From Alphaproteobacteria bacterium UBA2903 (GTDB lineage: Bacteria; Pseudomonadota; Alphaproteobacteria; CAAGCB01; CAG-977), in assembly GCA_002349565.1 (NCBI GenBank), contig DEDN01000018.1, positions 1 through 6,784 of the forward strand: a stretch of DNA of 6,784 nucleotides, given 5' to 3'. A model generated the notes under the pieces. It did not search any database. It was not told the DNA's origin and saw only the letters and a program-made list of their open reading frames with translations. The position numbers were made by a program, and so were the translations under genes. Of the stretch, positions 1 through 6,239 are shown piece after piece; the stretch's first letter is position 1, and every line of letters begins with the position of its first letter.

Positions 1-54
1 CCAGGTGCTAGTACTCGTTCGGGTGTGGAGGTTCGAGTCCTCTTTTGGGCACCA
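1..54 (+). tRNA. tRNA-Leu, 3' half (anticodon probably CAG), cut by window start
   Basis: The 3' part of a class II (long variable arm) tRNA. Reading back from the end: encoded CCA at 52-54, discriminator A51, acceptor strand 44-50 (TTTGGGC), T-stem 27-31/39-43 (last pair G-T) closing the loop TTCGAGT, and a 15-nt variable arm at 12-26 whose ACTC/GGGT pairs close a GTTC loop. The 3' strand of the anticodon stem is 7-11 (GCTAG). The variable-arm length and the CAGGT preceding the stem match bacterial tRNA-Leu(CAG), with the anticodon at 2-4. In this alignment the base at position 33 is C, not the near-invariant U. The 5' half lies outside the window, so the acceptor and D arms cannot be checked. 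Confidence 0.88.
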
Positions 55-69
55 ACAAGTCAAAATCTC

Positions 70-97
70 AAGGGGCGGTTCAGCCCCTTTCTTTTTT
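70..97 (+). terminator. Intrinsic terminator after tRNA-Leu
   Basis: A 7-bp perfect stem AAGGGGC (70-76) / GCCCCTT (83-89) with a 6-nt loop GGTTCA, followed by a T-rich tract (TCTTTTTT, 90-97). It starts 15 nt after the tRNA CCA. It also lies directly before the RNase D ribosome binding site, so transcription from the tRNA promoter must read through it to reach that gene. Confidence 0.87.
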
Positions 98-113
98 GGT
101 AAAAGGGGATGTT

Positions 114-728
114 ATGGGGCGGATTTTTTTCCATGAGGGCGATTTGCCCGATTCCGTTAAATTCATGGGTTCCGTTGCGATCGATACGGAAACGATGGGA
201 TTGGAAATCAAGCGCGACCGCTTGTGTCTGGTGCAGCTGAGCGCCGGCGACGGCGACTGCCATATCGTCCGTTTCAAAAAGGGGCAATACGACGCCCCGA
301 ATTTAAAAGCCCTTTTGACCGATTCGAAAGTTTTGAAAATCTTTCAATACGCGCGATTCGACGTTGCGGCGATGTATCGGTATCTCGGCGTTGTCTGCGC
401 CCCCGTGTATTGCACGAAAATCGCGTCCAAGCTTGCCCGCACGAACGCGCCCTCGCACAGTTTGAAAGCTTTGTGCGAATCTCTGCTGGGCGTCGAGCTG
501 GAAAAAGAACAGCAATGTTCCGACTGGGGGGCTGACGAATTGACGCCCGAACAGCTGAAATACGCCGCGAACGATGTGCTTTACCTGCATCGTTTGAAGG
601 AAAAGCTGGACGTTTTGCTGGAACGCGAAGACCGCGCCGAATATGCGAAAGCCTGTTTCGATTTCCTGCCGAATATCGGAAAAATGGATGTCGCGGGCTT
701 TGCGTGCGAATATGTTTTTGTTCATTGA
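114..728 (+). CDS. rnd: Ribonuclease D family 3'-5' exonuclease (short form, no HRDC)
   Basis: A 204-residue DEDDy exonuclease. Exo I is the D24-T-E26 motif, Exo II contains QYARFD (D83) and Exo III is Y150-A-A-N-D154. These acidic residues bind two metal ions and the Tyr defines the DEDDy subclass. Family members trim 3' extensions from tRNA precursors and other small RNAs in the cytoplasm. E. coli RNase D is about 375 residues with two C-terminal HRDC domains; this protein is the catalytic domain alone, as is common in alphaproteobacteria. ATG 114 is chosen because AAAAGGGGA lies just upstream at 101-109. The open frame extends back to a TTG at 45, but that would translate the tRNA end and the terminator, so it is rejected. 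Its stop is 20 nt before kdsD. No separate promoter is visible between the tRNA and this gene. Confidence 0.87.
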   Translation: MGRIFFHEGDLPDSVKFMGSVAIDTETMGLEIKRDRLCLVQLSAGDGDCHIVRFKKGQYDAPNLKALLTDSKVLKIFQYARFDVAAMYRYLGVVCAPVYCTKIASKLARTNAPSHSLKALCESLLGVELEKEQQCSDWGADELTPEQLKYAANDVLYLHRLKEKLDVLLEREDRAEYAKACFDFLPNIGKMDVAGFACEYVFVH

Positions 729-748
729 AAACTCAAAGGATTGAAGCC

Positions 749-1714
749 ATGACGCCGACGGAACTTTTGCAAACGGCACACGATGTTTTGGACAAGGAAA
801 GCAAAGCTCTGGAGCTGCTGGCAAATTCACAGGACGATTCGTTCGTTCAAGCTGTCGATGTCATTAACAAAACCAAGGGGCGCGTCATTGTAACAGGCAT
901 GGGAAAAAGCGGGCATGTCGGGCGTAAAATCGCCGCGTCGCTGTCGTCCTTGGGAACGACGGCGTACTTTGTCCACCCCGGCGAAGCCAGCCACGGCGAT
1001 TTGGGCATGATTGAACCCGCCGATGTCGTTCTGGCGTTGTCAAATTCGGGCGAAGCGCCGGAGTTGAGCGACATTATCGCGTTTTGCCGCCGATTCGACA
1101 TTAAATTGATCGGTATGACCGCGCGCCGCGACAGCACTTTGGCTCGGCAGTCGGATGTGGTTTTGTGCCTGCCGCCCGTTGAAGAAGCCTGCCCGTTCGG
1201 CATGGCGCCCACAACGTCGACGACTCTGATGATGGCGTGGGGCGACGCTTTGGCAATCGCGCTTTTGAAGATGCATAATTTCTCAAAAGACCAATACAAG
1301 CTGCGTCATCCGGGCGGAAAGCTGGGCAAAATGATGCTGACGGTCGCCGATTTGATGCATTCGGGCGATGAGTTGCCTTTGGTTTCCCCTGATATCGAAA
1401 TGGGCGACGCTTTGGTGGAAATGAGCGAAAAGGGCTTCGGCTGTTTGGGCATTGTCGATAAAAACGGCGATTTGACGGGGATGTTCACCGACGGCGATTT
1501 GCGCCGCAGTATGACGCCCGATCTTTTGACCAAAAAAATTACGGAAGTCATGACCGTCAATCCCAAAACCGTTACGGCGGATATGGGCGCACTGGACGCT
1601 TTGCGCATTATGAACACGACGGGAAAGGGGATTACGGGGCTGTTCGTCGTGTCGGGCAAAAAGCCCGTGGGGCTGCTGCATTTGCATGACTGTTTGCGCG
1701 CGGGGCTTGCCTGA
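749..1714 (+). CDS. kdsD: D-arabinose-5-phosphate isomerase (KpsF/GutQ family)
   Basis: A 321-residue cytoplasmic enzyme that interconverts D-ribulose-5-phosphate and D-arabinose-5-phosphate, the first committed step towards Kdo for the LPS core. The N-terminal SIS sugar-isomerase domain spans about residues 35-175, with GMGKSGHVG (50-58), HPGEASHGDLGM (76-87) and SNSGE (98-102). The Lys of GKSG (K53), a Glu in SGE (E102), the VEEACP Glu (145/146) and the His of HPGG (H187) correspond to residues implicated in catalysis in E. coli KdsD. Two CBS domains follow (about 200-260 and 265-321), the first containing FTDGDLRR. Length matches the family (about 328 in E. coli). ATG 749 has AAAGGA 8 nt upstream; an in-frame GTG at 704 lies inside the RNase D gene and lacks family similarity. 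The stop shares one base with the lptC start (TGATG), which suggests translational coupling. Confidence 0.96.
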   Translation: MTPTELLQTAHDVLDKESKALELLANSQDDSFVQAVDVINKTKGRVIVTGMGKSGHVGRKIAASLSSLGTTAYFVHPGEASHGDLGMIEPADVVLALSNSGEAPELSDIIAFCRRFDIKLIGMTARRDSTLARQSDVVLCLPPVEEACPFGMAPTTSTTLMMAWGDALAIALLKMHNFSKDQYKLRHPGGKLGKMMLTVADLMHSGDELPLVSPDIEMGDALVEMSEKGFGCLGIVDKNGDLTGMFTDGDLRRSMTPDLLTKKITEVMTVNPKTVTADMGALDALRIMNTTGKGITGLFVVSGKKPVGLLHLHDCLRAGLA

Positions 1715-2403
1715 TGGCTGACAAGGTTGTCGATTTAAGTCTGGCTAAATGGGGCAAAACCCGCACGGACGGGTCGGCGGAGTGGCGGCGCAAACAAAAC
1801 AAGCGCATGCGGCATCACAGCCGTGTCGTCGTTTCATTGAAAGTTCTGCTGCCCAGTTTGGCGGCGGTTTTAATCGGCTTGGTGATTTTGTGGCCTCAGC
1901 TGCGGGCGCAGCAGGACGAAGCGATTTCTTTGGTGGCGTCCGAATCCGATGCCGCGCCGCAGGATCAAGTGATGGTCAATCCGCGTTTTTTCACCGTTGA
2001 CGAAAAAGGCGAGCCGTTGAATATGACGGCGGAAAACGCTTTCGAACTGCCGGGGGAATCGCGCCGCATCCAGCTGAACCAGGTCAAAGCCGACATTGTT
2101 TTGAAAAACGACCGCTTTTTGGCTTTGGACGCCGACAGGGCGGTTTATTCCCAGTCGGCTGACGAAATCGAACTGTTGGACGCGGTTAATCTGTATTCGG
2201 AAGACGGCTACGAGCTGAACACGACCCAAGCCGCGATTCGTCTGAAAGACAAAAGCCTGAAAGGGACGGCGGAAACGTTTGTTCGCGCGCCCGCGGGAAC
2301 GGCTGTTTCGCAAGGATTCGAGGTCGAAAAGAACGGAACGGTCATCCGTTTGACCGGTAAAACAAAAGTCGTTTTTTATCCCAACCGAAAGGACGAAGAA
2401 TGA
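1714..2403 (+). CDS. lptC: LPS export protein LptC
   Basis: A 229-residue bitopic inner-membrane protein of the Lpt bridge. A basic cytoplasmic N-terminus (WRRKQNKRMRHHSR, about 24-37) precedes one hydrophobic segment (about 38-60), then a periplasmic beta-jelly-roll domain (about 85-222). VNPRFFTVDEKGEPLNMTA (88-106), YSEDGYELNT (161-170) and SQGFEVEKNGTVIRLTGK (199-216) are typical of alphaproteobacterial LptC. By family knowledge it accepts LPS from LptB2FG and passes it to LptA. It is somewhat longer than E. coli LptC (191 residues) through its N-terminal cytoplasmic tail. The start overlaps the kdsD stop by one base and has only a weak purine-rich site, so expression probably depends on coupling. 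In E. coli kdsC lies between kdsD and lptC; here there is no room for it. Confidence 0.92.
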   Translation: MADKVVDLSLAKWGKTRTDGSAEWRRKQNKRMRHHSRVVVSLKVLLPSLAAVLIGLVILWPQLRAQQDEAISLVASESDAAPQDQVMVNPRFFTVDEKGEPLNMTAENAFELPGESRRIQLNQVKADIVLKNDRFLALDADRAVYSQSADEIELLDAVNLYSEDGYELNTTQAAIRLKDKSLKGTAETFVRAPAGTAVSQGFEVEKNGTVIRLTGKTKVVFYPNRKDEE

Positions 2404-3323
2404 AGCTGAACGGTTTGATTTTGTGCGCTTTGCTGTCGGCGGCGTCTTTGCAGGCTCAGGCGGCGCAAATGTCGGGAACGGCGAAAAATCAGGAGATCGT
2501 CCTGACCAGCGAGGGCGGCTTGGAATGGGACAGCAACAAAAAAACGCTGACCGCCGATACCAAAGCTCTGGTTGTGCGCGGGGATACGGCGCTGGGAGCG
2601 GACAAAATCGTCGCTTATTACAACGACGTTGACGGGAAACAGGATATTTTCCGCGTCAAAGCGTTCGGACATATTGTTATCACGACGGACAAACAAATCG
2701 TTTACGCCGATACGGCGACTTACGAAATCGCCGATTCGGTCGTCATTCTGCGGGGAAATCCCGTCAAACTGATTGCGGGCGGCGAAAAAATGACCGCCAA
2801 AGTCGTTGAGCTGTGGCAGGAAAAAGGCGTTGCCGTCGCCAAAAACAACGTTGTCGCCCAAAAAGACGCCCGCAGATTGGAAGCCGACACCGTGCGCGCT
2901 TACTTCGTCCGCAACGCAGGCAGCGCGACGGAAGTCGAACGTTTCGAAGCCGATGACAACGTTACCATTACGAACGACCGCGAAAAAGTCGAAGGAAACC
3001 ACGGCGTTTACTGGGTCAAAAAAGAAACCGCGATATTGGAGGGCAATGTCAAAATTTCCCAAGGCGGCAACTTCATTACGGGCGAACTTGCGGATATAAA
3101 TATGAAAACGGGCGTAAGCCGCTTGCAAACGCCGTCGGAAAAGGGTAAATCTAAAAAGCAGGTGCATGGCGTTTTCATTCCCGACAGCGCAAAAACCAAA
3201 AAAGCGCAGGGACAGGGATTCGAAAAACCGCACAAACCCGATGTGTTAAAGGAAGAAAAGCGTGAAAACGGAAGCGAACGAACAGAAAAGCTCCTCAGCT
3301 CCTCAGACGAAAAAGGGGAATGA
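2400..3323 (+). CDS. lptA: LPS transport periplasmic protein LptA (OstA-type), extended form
   Basis: A 307-residue periplasmic protein that forms the LPS bridge between LptC and the outer-membrane LptD. A signal peptide is visible: MK, a hydrophobic core (4-17), then AQA|A with cleavage likely after residue 21. The mature part is OstA/LptA beta-jelly-roll. It contains an internal duplication: residues about 65-138 (LGADKIVAYY to MTAKVVE) align with about 160-241 (LEADTVRAYF to GELADINMKTGVSRL). A highly charged Lys/Glu/Ser-rich tail follows (about 245-307). E. coli LptA is only 185 residues, so this version carries extra jelly-roll length plus the tail. The start overlaps the lptC stop by 4 nt (ATGA) and has AAAGGA 6 nt upstream. 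The final 62 nt overlap the proposed lptB start. Confidence 0.93.
   Translation: MKLNGLILCALLSAASLQAQAAQMSGTAKNQEIVLTSEGGLEWDSNKKTLTADTKALVVRGDTALGADKIVAYYNDVDGKQDIFRVKAFGHIVITTDKQIVYADTATYEIADSVVILRGNPVKLIAGGEKMTAKVVELWQEKGVAVAKNNVVAQKDARRLEADTVRAYFVRNAGSATEVERFEADDNVTITNDREKVEGNHGVYWVKKETAILEGNVKISQGGNFITGELADINMKTGVSRLQTPSEKGKSKKQVHGVFIPDSAKTKKAQGQGFEKPHKPDVLKEEKRENGSERTEKLLSSSDEKGE
3248..3255 (+). promoter_or_regulatory. Shine-Dalgarno site supporting the GTG start of lptB
   Basis: AAAGGAAG lies inside the end of lptA, with its GGA 8 nt before GTG 3262. This is the best ribosome binding site for lptB. The alternative ATG at 3352, where family similarity begins, has no good purine tract at the right distance. 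Confidence 0.55.
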
Positions 3324-4071
3324 CGCTCCGCGATTGGCGGCTTCGACCGACATGGGCTTGCGCGCCGTCGGGCTGTCGAAAGCGTATAAAAAACGCCCCG
3401 TTCTGCGCAACGTATCCTTTAGCGTCAACCGCGGCGAAGCGGTTGGTTTGCTGGGACCGAACGGCGCAGGCAAAACGACATCCTTTTATTGCATCACGGG
3501 TTTGATTACACCCGATTCGGGGACGGTTTCCGTTGACGGAATCGACGTGACGGGATTGCCGATGTACCGCCGCGCGCGTCTGGGTATCGGCTATCTGCCG
3601 CAGGAAGCGTCCATTTTCCGCAGCTTGAGCGTCGAAAACAACATTCGCGCGATTTTGGAAGTCGTCGAACCCAACTGGGACAGACGCGAGGAAAAGCTGG
3701 AAAGCCTGCTGAACGAATTTTCCGTTTCCCATTTGCGCCGCGCCCCTGCGATGGCTTTGTCGGGCGGTGAACGCAGACGCGTGGAAATTGCCCGCGCTTT
3801 GGCGTCCAATCCGTCCTTTATTTTGCTGGACGAGCCTTTGGCGGGAATCGATCCGATTTCCGTCGGCGAGATTCGTGATTTGGTGTCGCACCTGAAGCAC
3901 CGCGGAATCGGGGTTTTGATTACGGATCACAATGTCCGCGAAACGCTGGATATTATCGATCGCGCTTATATTCTGCATGACGGCGTTGTGCTGATGGAGG
4001 GCGATCCGCAGGATGTTGTCCGCCACGAGGATGTTCGCCGCGTTTATTTGGGCGAAAAATTCGCGCTTTGA
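3262..4071 (+). CDS. lptB: LPS export ABC transporter ATP-binding protein LptB
   Basis: The cytoplasmic ATPase of LptB2FG, which powers LPS extraction from the inner membrane. From GTG 3262 it has 269 residues: Walker A GPNGAGKTT (65-73), Q-loop YLPQEAS (Q114), signature LSGGE (166-170), Walker B FILLDEP (D190/E191) and H-loop ITDHN (H223). The end RVYLGEKFAL matches the family C-terminus. Similarity to E. coli LptB (241 residues) begins only near M31 (MGLRAVGLSKAYKKRPVLRNV), so ATG 3352 would give the normal length of 239. GTG 3262 is preferred because of its Shine-Dalgarno site. Residues 1-30 are polar, low in similarity, and encoded in the lptA overlap in another frame. The stop is 24 nt before rpoN. 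Confidence 0.95.
   Translation: MKTEANEQKSSSAPQTKKGNDAPRLAASTDMGLRAVGLSKAYKKRPVLRNVSFSVNRGEAVGLLGPNGAGKTTSFYCITGLITPDSGTVSVDGIDVTGLPMYRRARLGIGYLPQEASIFRSLSVENNIRAILEVVEPNWDRREEKLESLLNEFSVSHLRRAPAMALSGGERRRVEIARALASNPSFILLDEPLAGIDPISVGEIRDLVSHLKHRGIGVLITDHNVRETLDIIDRAYILHDGVVLMEGDPQDVVRHEDVRRVYLGEKFAL
3289..3304 (+). repeat. 8-bp tandem duplication in the lptA/lptB overlap
   Basis: Two perfect copies of AGCTCCTC (3289-3296 and 3297-3304), followed by AG. The unit is not a multiple of three, so a copy-number change would shift the frame of both overlapping genes. With one copy, the lptA frame would lose its stop at 3321 and run on to 3505, and the frame from GTG 3262 would stop at 3323 instead of entering LptB. 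Confidence 0.9.
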
Positions 4072-4077
4072 CTTTAA

Positions 4078-4094
4078 CGGCGAAGGGAGAGCCG
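4078..4094 (+). promoter_or_regulatory. rpoN ribosome binding site in a small hairpin loop
   Basis: The strong Shine-Dalgarno AAGGGAGA (4083-4090) lies 5 nt before the rpoN ATG. It sits in a 9-nt loop closed by CGGC (4078-4081) / GCCG (4091-4094). The ribosome binding site is well supported. The four-pair hairpin is real as sequence but its effect is uncertain. Confidence 0.6.
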
Positions 4095-4095
4095 C

Positions 4096-5565
4096 ATGAC
4101 CCTGACGCCCCGTTTGGATCTAAGAACCGCTCAATCCCTGACCATGACTCCGCGTCTGCGTCAGGCTATCGGGCTGTTGCAGATGCCCGCGGCGGAACTT
4201 GAAGCCGCTGTTGCTGAAGAACTGGAAAAAAATCCTTTTTTGGAACGCGAAAGCGATGATTCGCCTACCGAATCGGAACCTTTGGAGGATTCCGACTTTA
4301 TTGGGCGCGAAGAAATGCCGTCTTTGCTGGACGGAGGGGAAGAAGCCCCGCTTGACACCAACGACGAACCGACCGAGGACAGCTTTTACGAACAGGCGGC
4401 GGACGGCGAACCGCAGGCTTTCGATTTTATGGATTCATGGAGCGGGGCGGGGGCGAAAGGCGCGGCGGACGACGATTTTTCGGCGATTGATTTATGCGAA
4501 GCGCGCGCCGATTCTTTGGAAAAACATCTGACAGACAAAATTTTTGCCGCTTTCGACGACGGCGAAGATCGTGAAACAGCTCTGCAAGTGCTTGAAAAAA
4601 TGGATGAAAGCGGGTATGTCGCAACGCCTTTGACGGAAAGGCAGGAAGCCTTGCTGCCGCGGTTGCAGTCCCTTGCCCCGACGGGGGTTTTCGCGCGCGA
4701 TTTGGCAGAATGTCTGGCTTTGCAGCTCAAAGAGCTTGACCGTTTCGATCCTGCGATGGAAACAATGCTGAACCATCTGGATTTGGTAGCTTTGCGTGAA
4801 TACAAAAAGCTGTCGAAACTGTGCGGTGTGGACGAAAGCGACGTTGCCGACATGGTGGCGGAGATTCGCCGGTTGAACCCGAAACCCGCCGCCGACTTTG
4901 CGCCGACGCCCGCCATGGCGGTCGTTCCCGATGTGCTGCTTCGCCGCGACAAAGCGGGAAATTTCATTGTCGAATTGAATCAGGCGGCTTTGCCGCGCGT
5001 GCTGATCAATCGTGTTTATGCGGCGGAAATCACGGCGGTCGCGGGGTGTGACAAACAGGCGAAAAAGTTTTTGAACGAACATTTGTCGAATGCCGCTTTT
5101 TTAATCAAGGCTTTGAATCAGCGGGCGGAAACGATTTTGAAAGTCGCGGCGGAAATCGTCGAACGGCAGCGCGATTTCTTTATCAAAGGAGCGGCGGGGC
5201 TGAAGCCTATGGTCTTGAAAGACATCGCCGAAGCCGTCGAACTGCATGAAAGCACCGTCAGCCGCGCGACACAGCAAAAATACATCGCAACCCCCGTCGG
5301 CACGTTTGAACTGAAATACTTTTTTTCGCAAAGCGTCGGCGGTGAGGGCGATTATTCGGGGCAGGCGGTTAAAAGCAGAATCAAGGCGCTGATCGACAAC
5401 GAAAAACCCGACGCGGTTTTATCCGACGAAGCGTTGGTCGTTCTGCTGAAAAGCGAAGGCGTCGATATCGCTCGGCGCACGGTCGCAAAATACCGCGAAT
5501 CGATGGGGCTGCCGACTTCGGCGCGCAGAAAGCGGGACAAACGGCTTATTTTGGGGCGCAAGTGA
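4096..5565 (+). CDS. rpoN: RNA polymerase sigma-54 factor RpoN
   Basis: A 489-residue sigma-54, which directs core RNA polymerase to -24/-12 promoters and needs AAA+ activators to melt them. Region I is at the N-terminus (LDLRTAQSLTMTPRLRQAIGLLQMP, about 7-31, ending in EELEKNPFLE at 41-50). Region II is an acidic, low-complexity linker (about 51-130, rich in Asp/Glu). The core-binding and DNA-binding region III follows, with LNPKPAADF (260-268), a helix-turn-helix around 372-395 with HESTVSR, and ELKYFFS (405-411). The RpoN box ARRTVAKYRE is at 459-468, and the basic tail ends the protein. All hallmarks are intact and the length is normal. The gene lies immediately after lptB, as in most Proteobacteria, and is probably in the same transcript. 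Confidence 0.98.
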   Translation: MTLTPRLDLRTAQSLTMTPRLRQAIGLLQMPAAELEAAVAEELEKNPFLERESDDSPTESEPLEDSDFIGREEMPSLLDGGEEAPLDTNDEPTEDSFYEQAADGEPQAFDFMDSWSGAGAKGAADDDFSAIDLCEARADSLEKHLTDKIFAAFDDGEDRETALQVLEKMDESGYVATPLTERQEALLPRLQSLAPTGVFARDLAECLALQLKELDRFDPAMETMLNHLDLVALREYKKLSKLCGVDESDVADMVAEIRRLNPKPAADFAPTPAMAVVPDVLLRRDKAGNFIVELNQAALPRVLINRVYAAEITAVAGCDKQAKKFLNEHLSNAAFLIKALNQRAETILKVAAEIVERQRDFFIKGAAGLKPMVLKDIAEAVELHESTVSRATQQKYIATPVGTFELKYFFSQSVGGEGDYSGQAVKSRIKALIDNEKPDAVLSDEALVVLLKSEGVDIARRTVAKYRESMGLPTSARRKRDKRLILGRK

Positions 5566-5574
5566 AACATTTAC

Positions 5575-5603
5575 TTGACTTGCGGCGTTCGGGGTCGTAC
5601 CTT
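5575..5603 (+). promoter_or_regulatory. Putative sigma-70-type promoter of hpf-ptsN
   Basis: A -35 box TTGACT (5575-5580, 5/6 to consensus) lies exactly 17 nt before TACCTT (5598-5603, 3/6 with the T1, A2 and T6 positions kept). The predicted start is near 5610. It sits in the 102-nt gap between rpoN and hpf, the only sizeable gap inside the cluster. This would let hpf and ptsN be expressed apart from the LPS genes. Confidence 0.55.
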
Positions 5604-5613
5604 TGCAAGCTAA

Positions 5614-5631
5614 GTGGGGCTGTTTCCCCAC
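5614..5631 (+). promoter_or_regulatory. GC-rich hairpin in the hpf leader (5' stabiliser, attenuator or rpoN terminator)
   Basis: A perfect 6-bp inverted repeat GTGGGG (5614-5619) / CCCCAC (5626-5631) with loop CTGTTT. T-rich runs follow, but only after 5 nt (TTTT at 5637-5640, TTTTT at 5644-5648), so it is a poor intrinsic terminator. If transcription starts near 5610, it would form at the extreme 5' end of the hpf mRNA. Confidence 0.55.
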
Positions 5632-5667
5632 GGAAGTTTTAACTTTTTAACTAACGAGAACGGCACT

Positions 5668-6225
5668 ATGAAAATTGCTATTACAGGTAAACAGATCGAT
5701 ATCGGAACCAGCTTGCGTTCTTATGTCGAGGAACACATTGAAAATACCGTCAAAAAGTATTTCGAAAACCCGCTGAACGCTACGGTTTCCTTTTCCAAAG
5801 AAGGCTCGATGATCCGCGCGGACATTTCCGTCCATCCGATCAGCAGCGTTTTGGTTCAGGGCAGCGCCAGCACGGGCGACGCCTATGCCGCTTTCGATTC
5901 CGCCAACGACCGCATCGGCAAACAGCTGCAGCGTTACAAAAAACGTTTGACGAATCATAAATTCGATGCCGAAACCGTGAACTTTGCCGTTATCGAACCG
6001 GAAAAAGAAGCGGAAGACGATTCTTTGCCGCAGGACGAATCCGCACCCGTCGTTGTCGCGGAAATGCAGTCCGAACTGCCGCTCTGCACGGTCAGCGGCG
6101 CCGTTATGCGCATGGACTTGGCGGATGTTCCCGCTTTGATGTTCCGCAATGTTGCCCACGGCGGTTTGAACATGGTTTACCGCCGCGCCGACGGCAATAT
6201 CGGCTGGGTCGATCCGCAGGCGTAA
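5668..6225 (+). CDS. hpf: Ribosome hibernation promoting factor, long form (HPF/RaiA)
   Basis: A 185-residue ribosome-associated protein. The N-terminal HPF/YfiA domain (about 1-105, MKIAITGKQIDIGTSLRSYV... to KKRLTNHKF) binds the 30S decoding centre. An acidic linker (about 110-135, EPEKEAEDDSLPQDE) leads to the C-terminal dimerisation domain (about 137-185, with LADVPALMFRN and ADGNIGWVDP). The two-domain length marks the long form, which by family knowledge makes 100S ribosome dimers alone, unlike the short HPF (95 residues) of E. coli. ATG 5668 is chosen because the family starts at MKI and GAGAA (5656-5660) lies 7 nt upstream. An in-frame GTG at 5614 falls in the leader hairpin. The gene sits between rpoN and ptsN, as in E. 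coli. Confidence 0.96.
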   Translation: MKIAITGKQIDIGTSLRSYVEEHIENTVKKYFENPLNATVSFSKEGSMIRADISVHPISSVLVQGSASTGDAYAAFDSANDRIGKQLQRYKKRLTNHKFDAETVNFAVIEPEKEAEDDSLPQDESAPVVVAEMQSELPLCTVSGAVMRMDLADVPALMFRNVAHGGLNMVYRRADGNIGWVDPQA

Positions 6226-6239
6226 TTTCGGGTAAAGTT

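Noticed and set aside
1..4. A group I intron in the tRNA-Leu anticodon loop as the cause of the odd position 33
   Set aside because: Group I introns end in G, while the base before the anticodon is C, and no intron sequence lies in the window. It cannot be judged without the upstream sequence.
45..113. N-terminal extension of the RNase D frame to TTG 45
   Set aside because: It would translate the tRNA acceptor end and the terminator. The Shine-Dalgarno at 101-109 points to ATG 114, where family similarity begins.
2376..3233. A 285-codon open frame on the minus strand opposite lptA (and a 243-codon one opposite lptB, 3295-4026)
   Set aside because: Both lie fully antisense to well-identified genes. 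They are rich in Phe, Arg and Gln as expected from mirrored GAA/AAA/GCG codons and show no known motif. They are codon-bias shadows.
3320..3505. An ORF starting at the ATG that overlaps the lptA stop, with AAAAGGGGA just before it
   Set aside because: The purine tract touches the ATG with no spacer, and the protein is the out-of-frame reading of the LptB nucleotide-binding domain with no recognisable features. It matters only as the frame lptA would enter if one tandem repeat unit were lost.
5593..5607. A sigma-54 (-24/-12) promoter before hpf: GG at 5593-5594 and GC at 5605-5606 with 10-nt spacing and TTGCA
   Set aside because: The spacing and the -12 box fit, but the -24 box keeps only the GG of TGGCAC. 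The sigma-70-type boxes in the same stretch fit better. RpoN-dependent control of hpf remains possible but unsupported.
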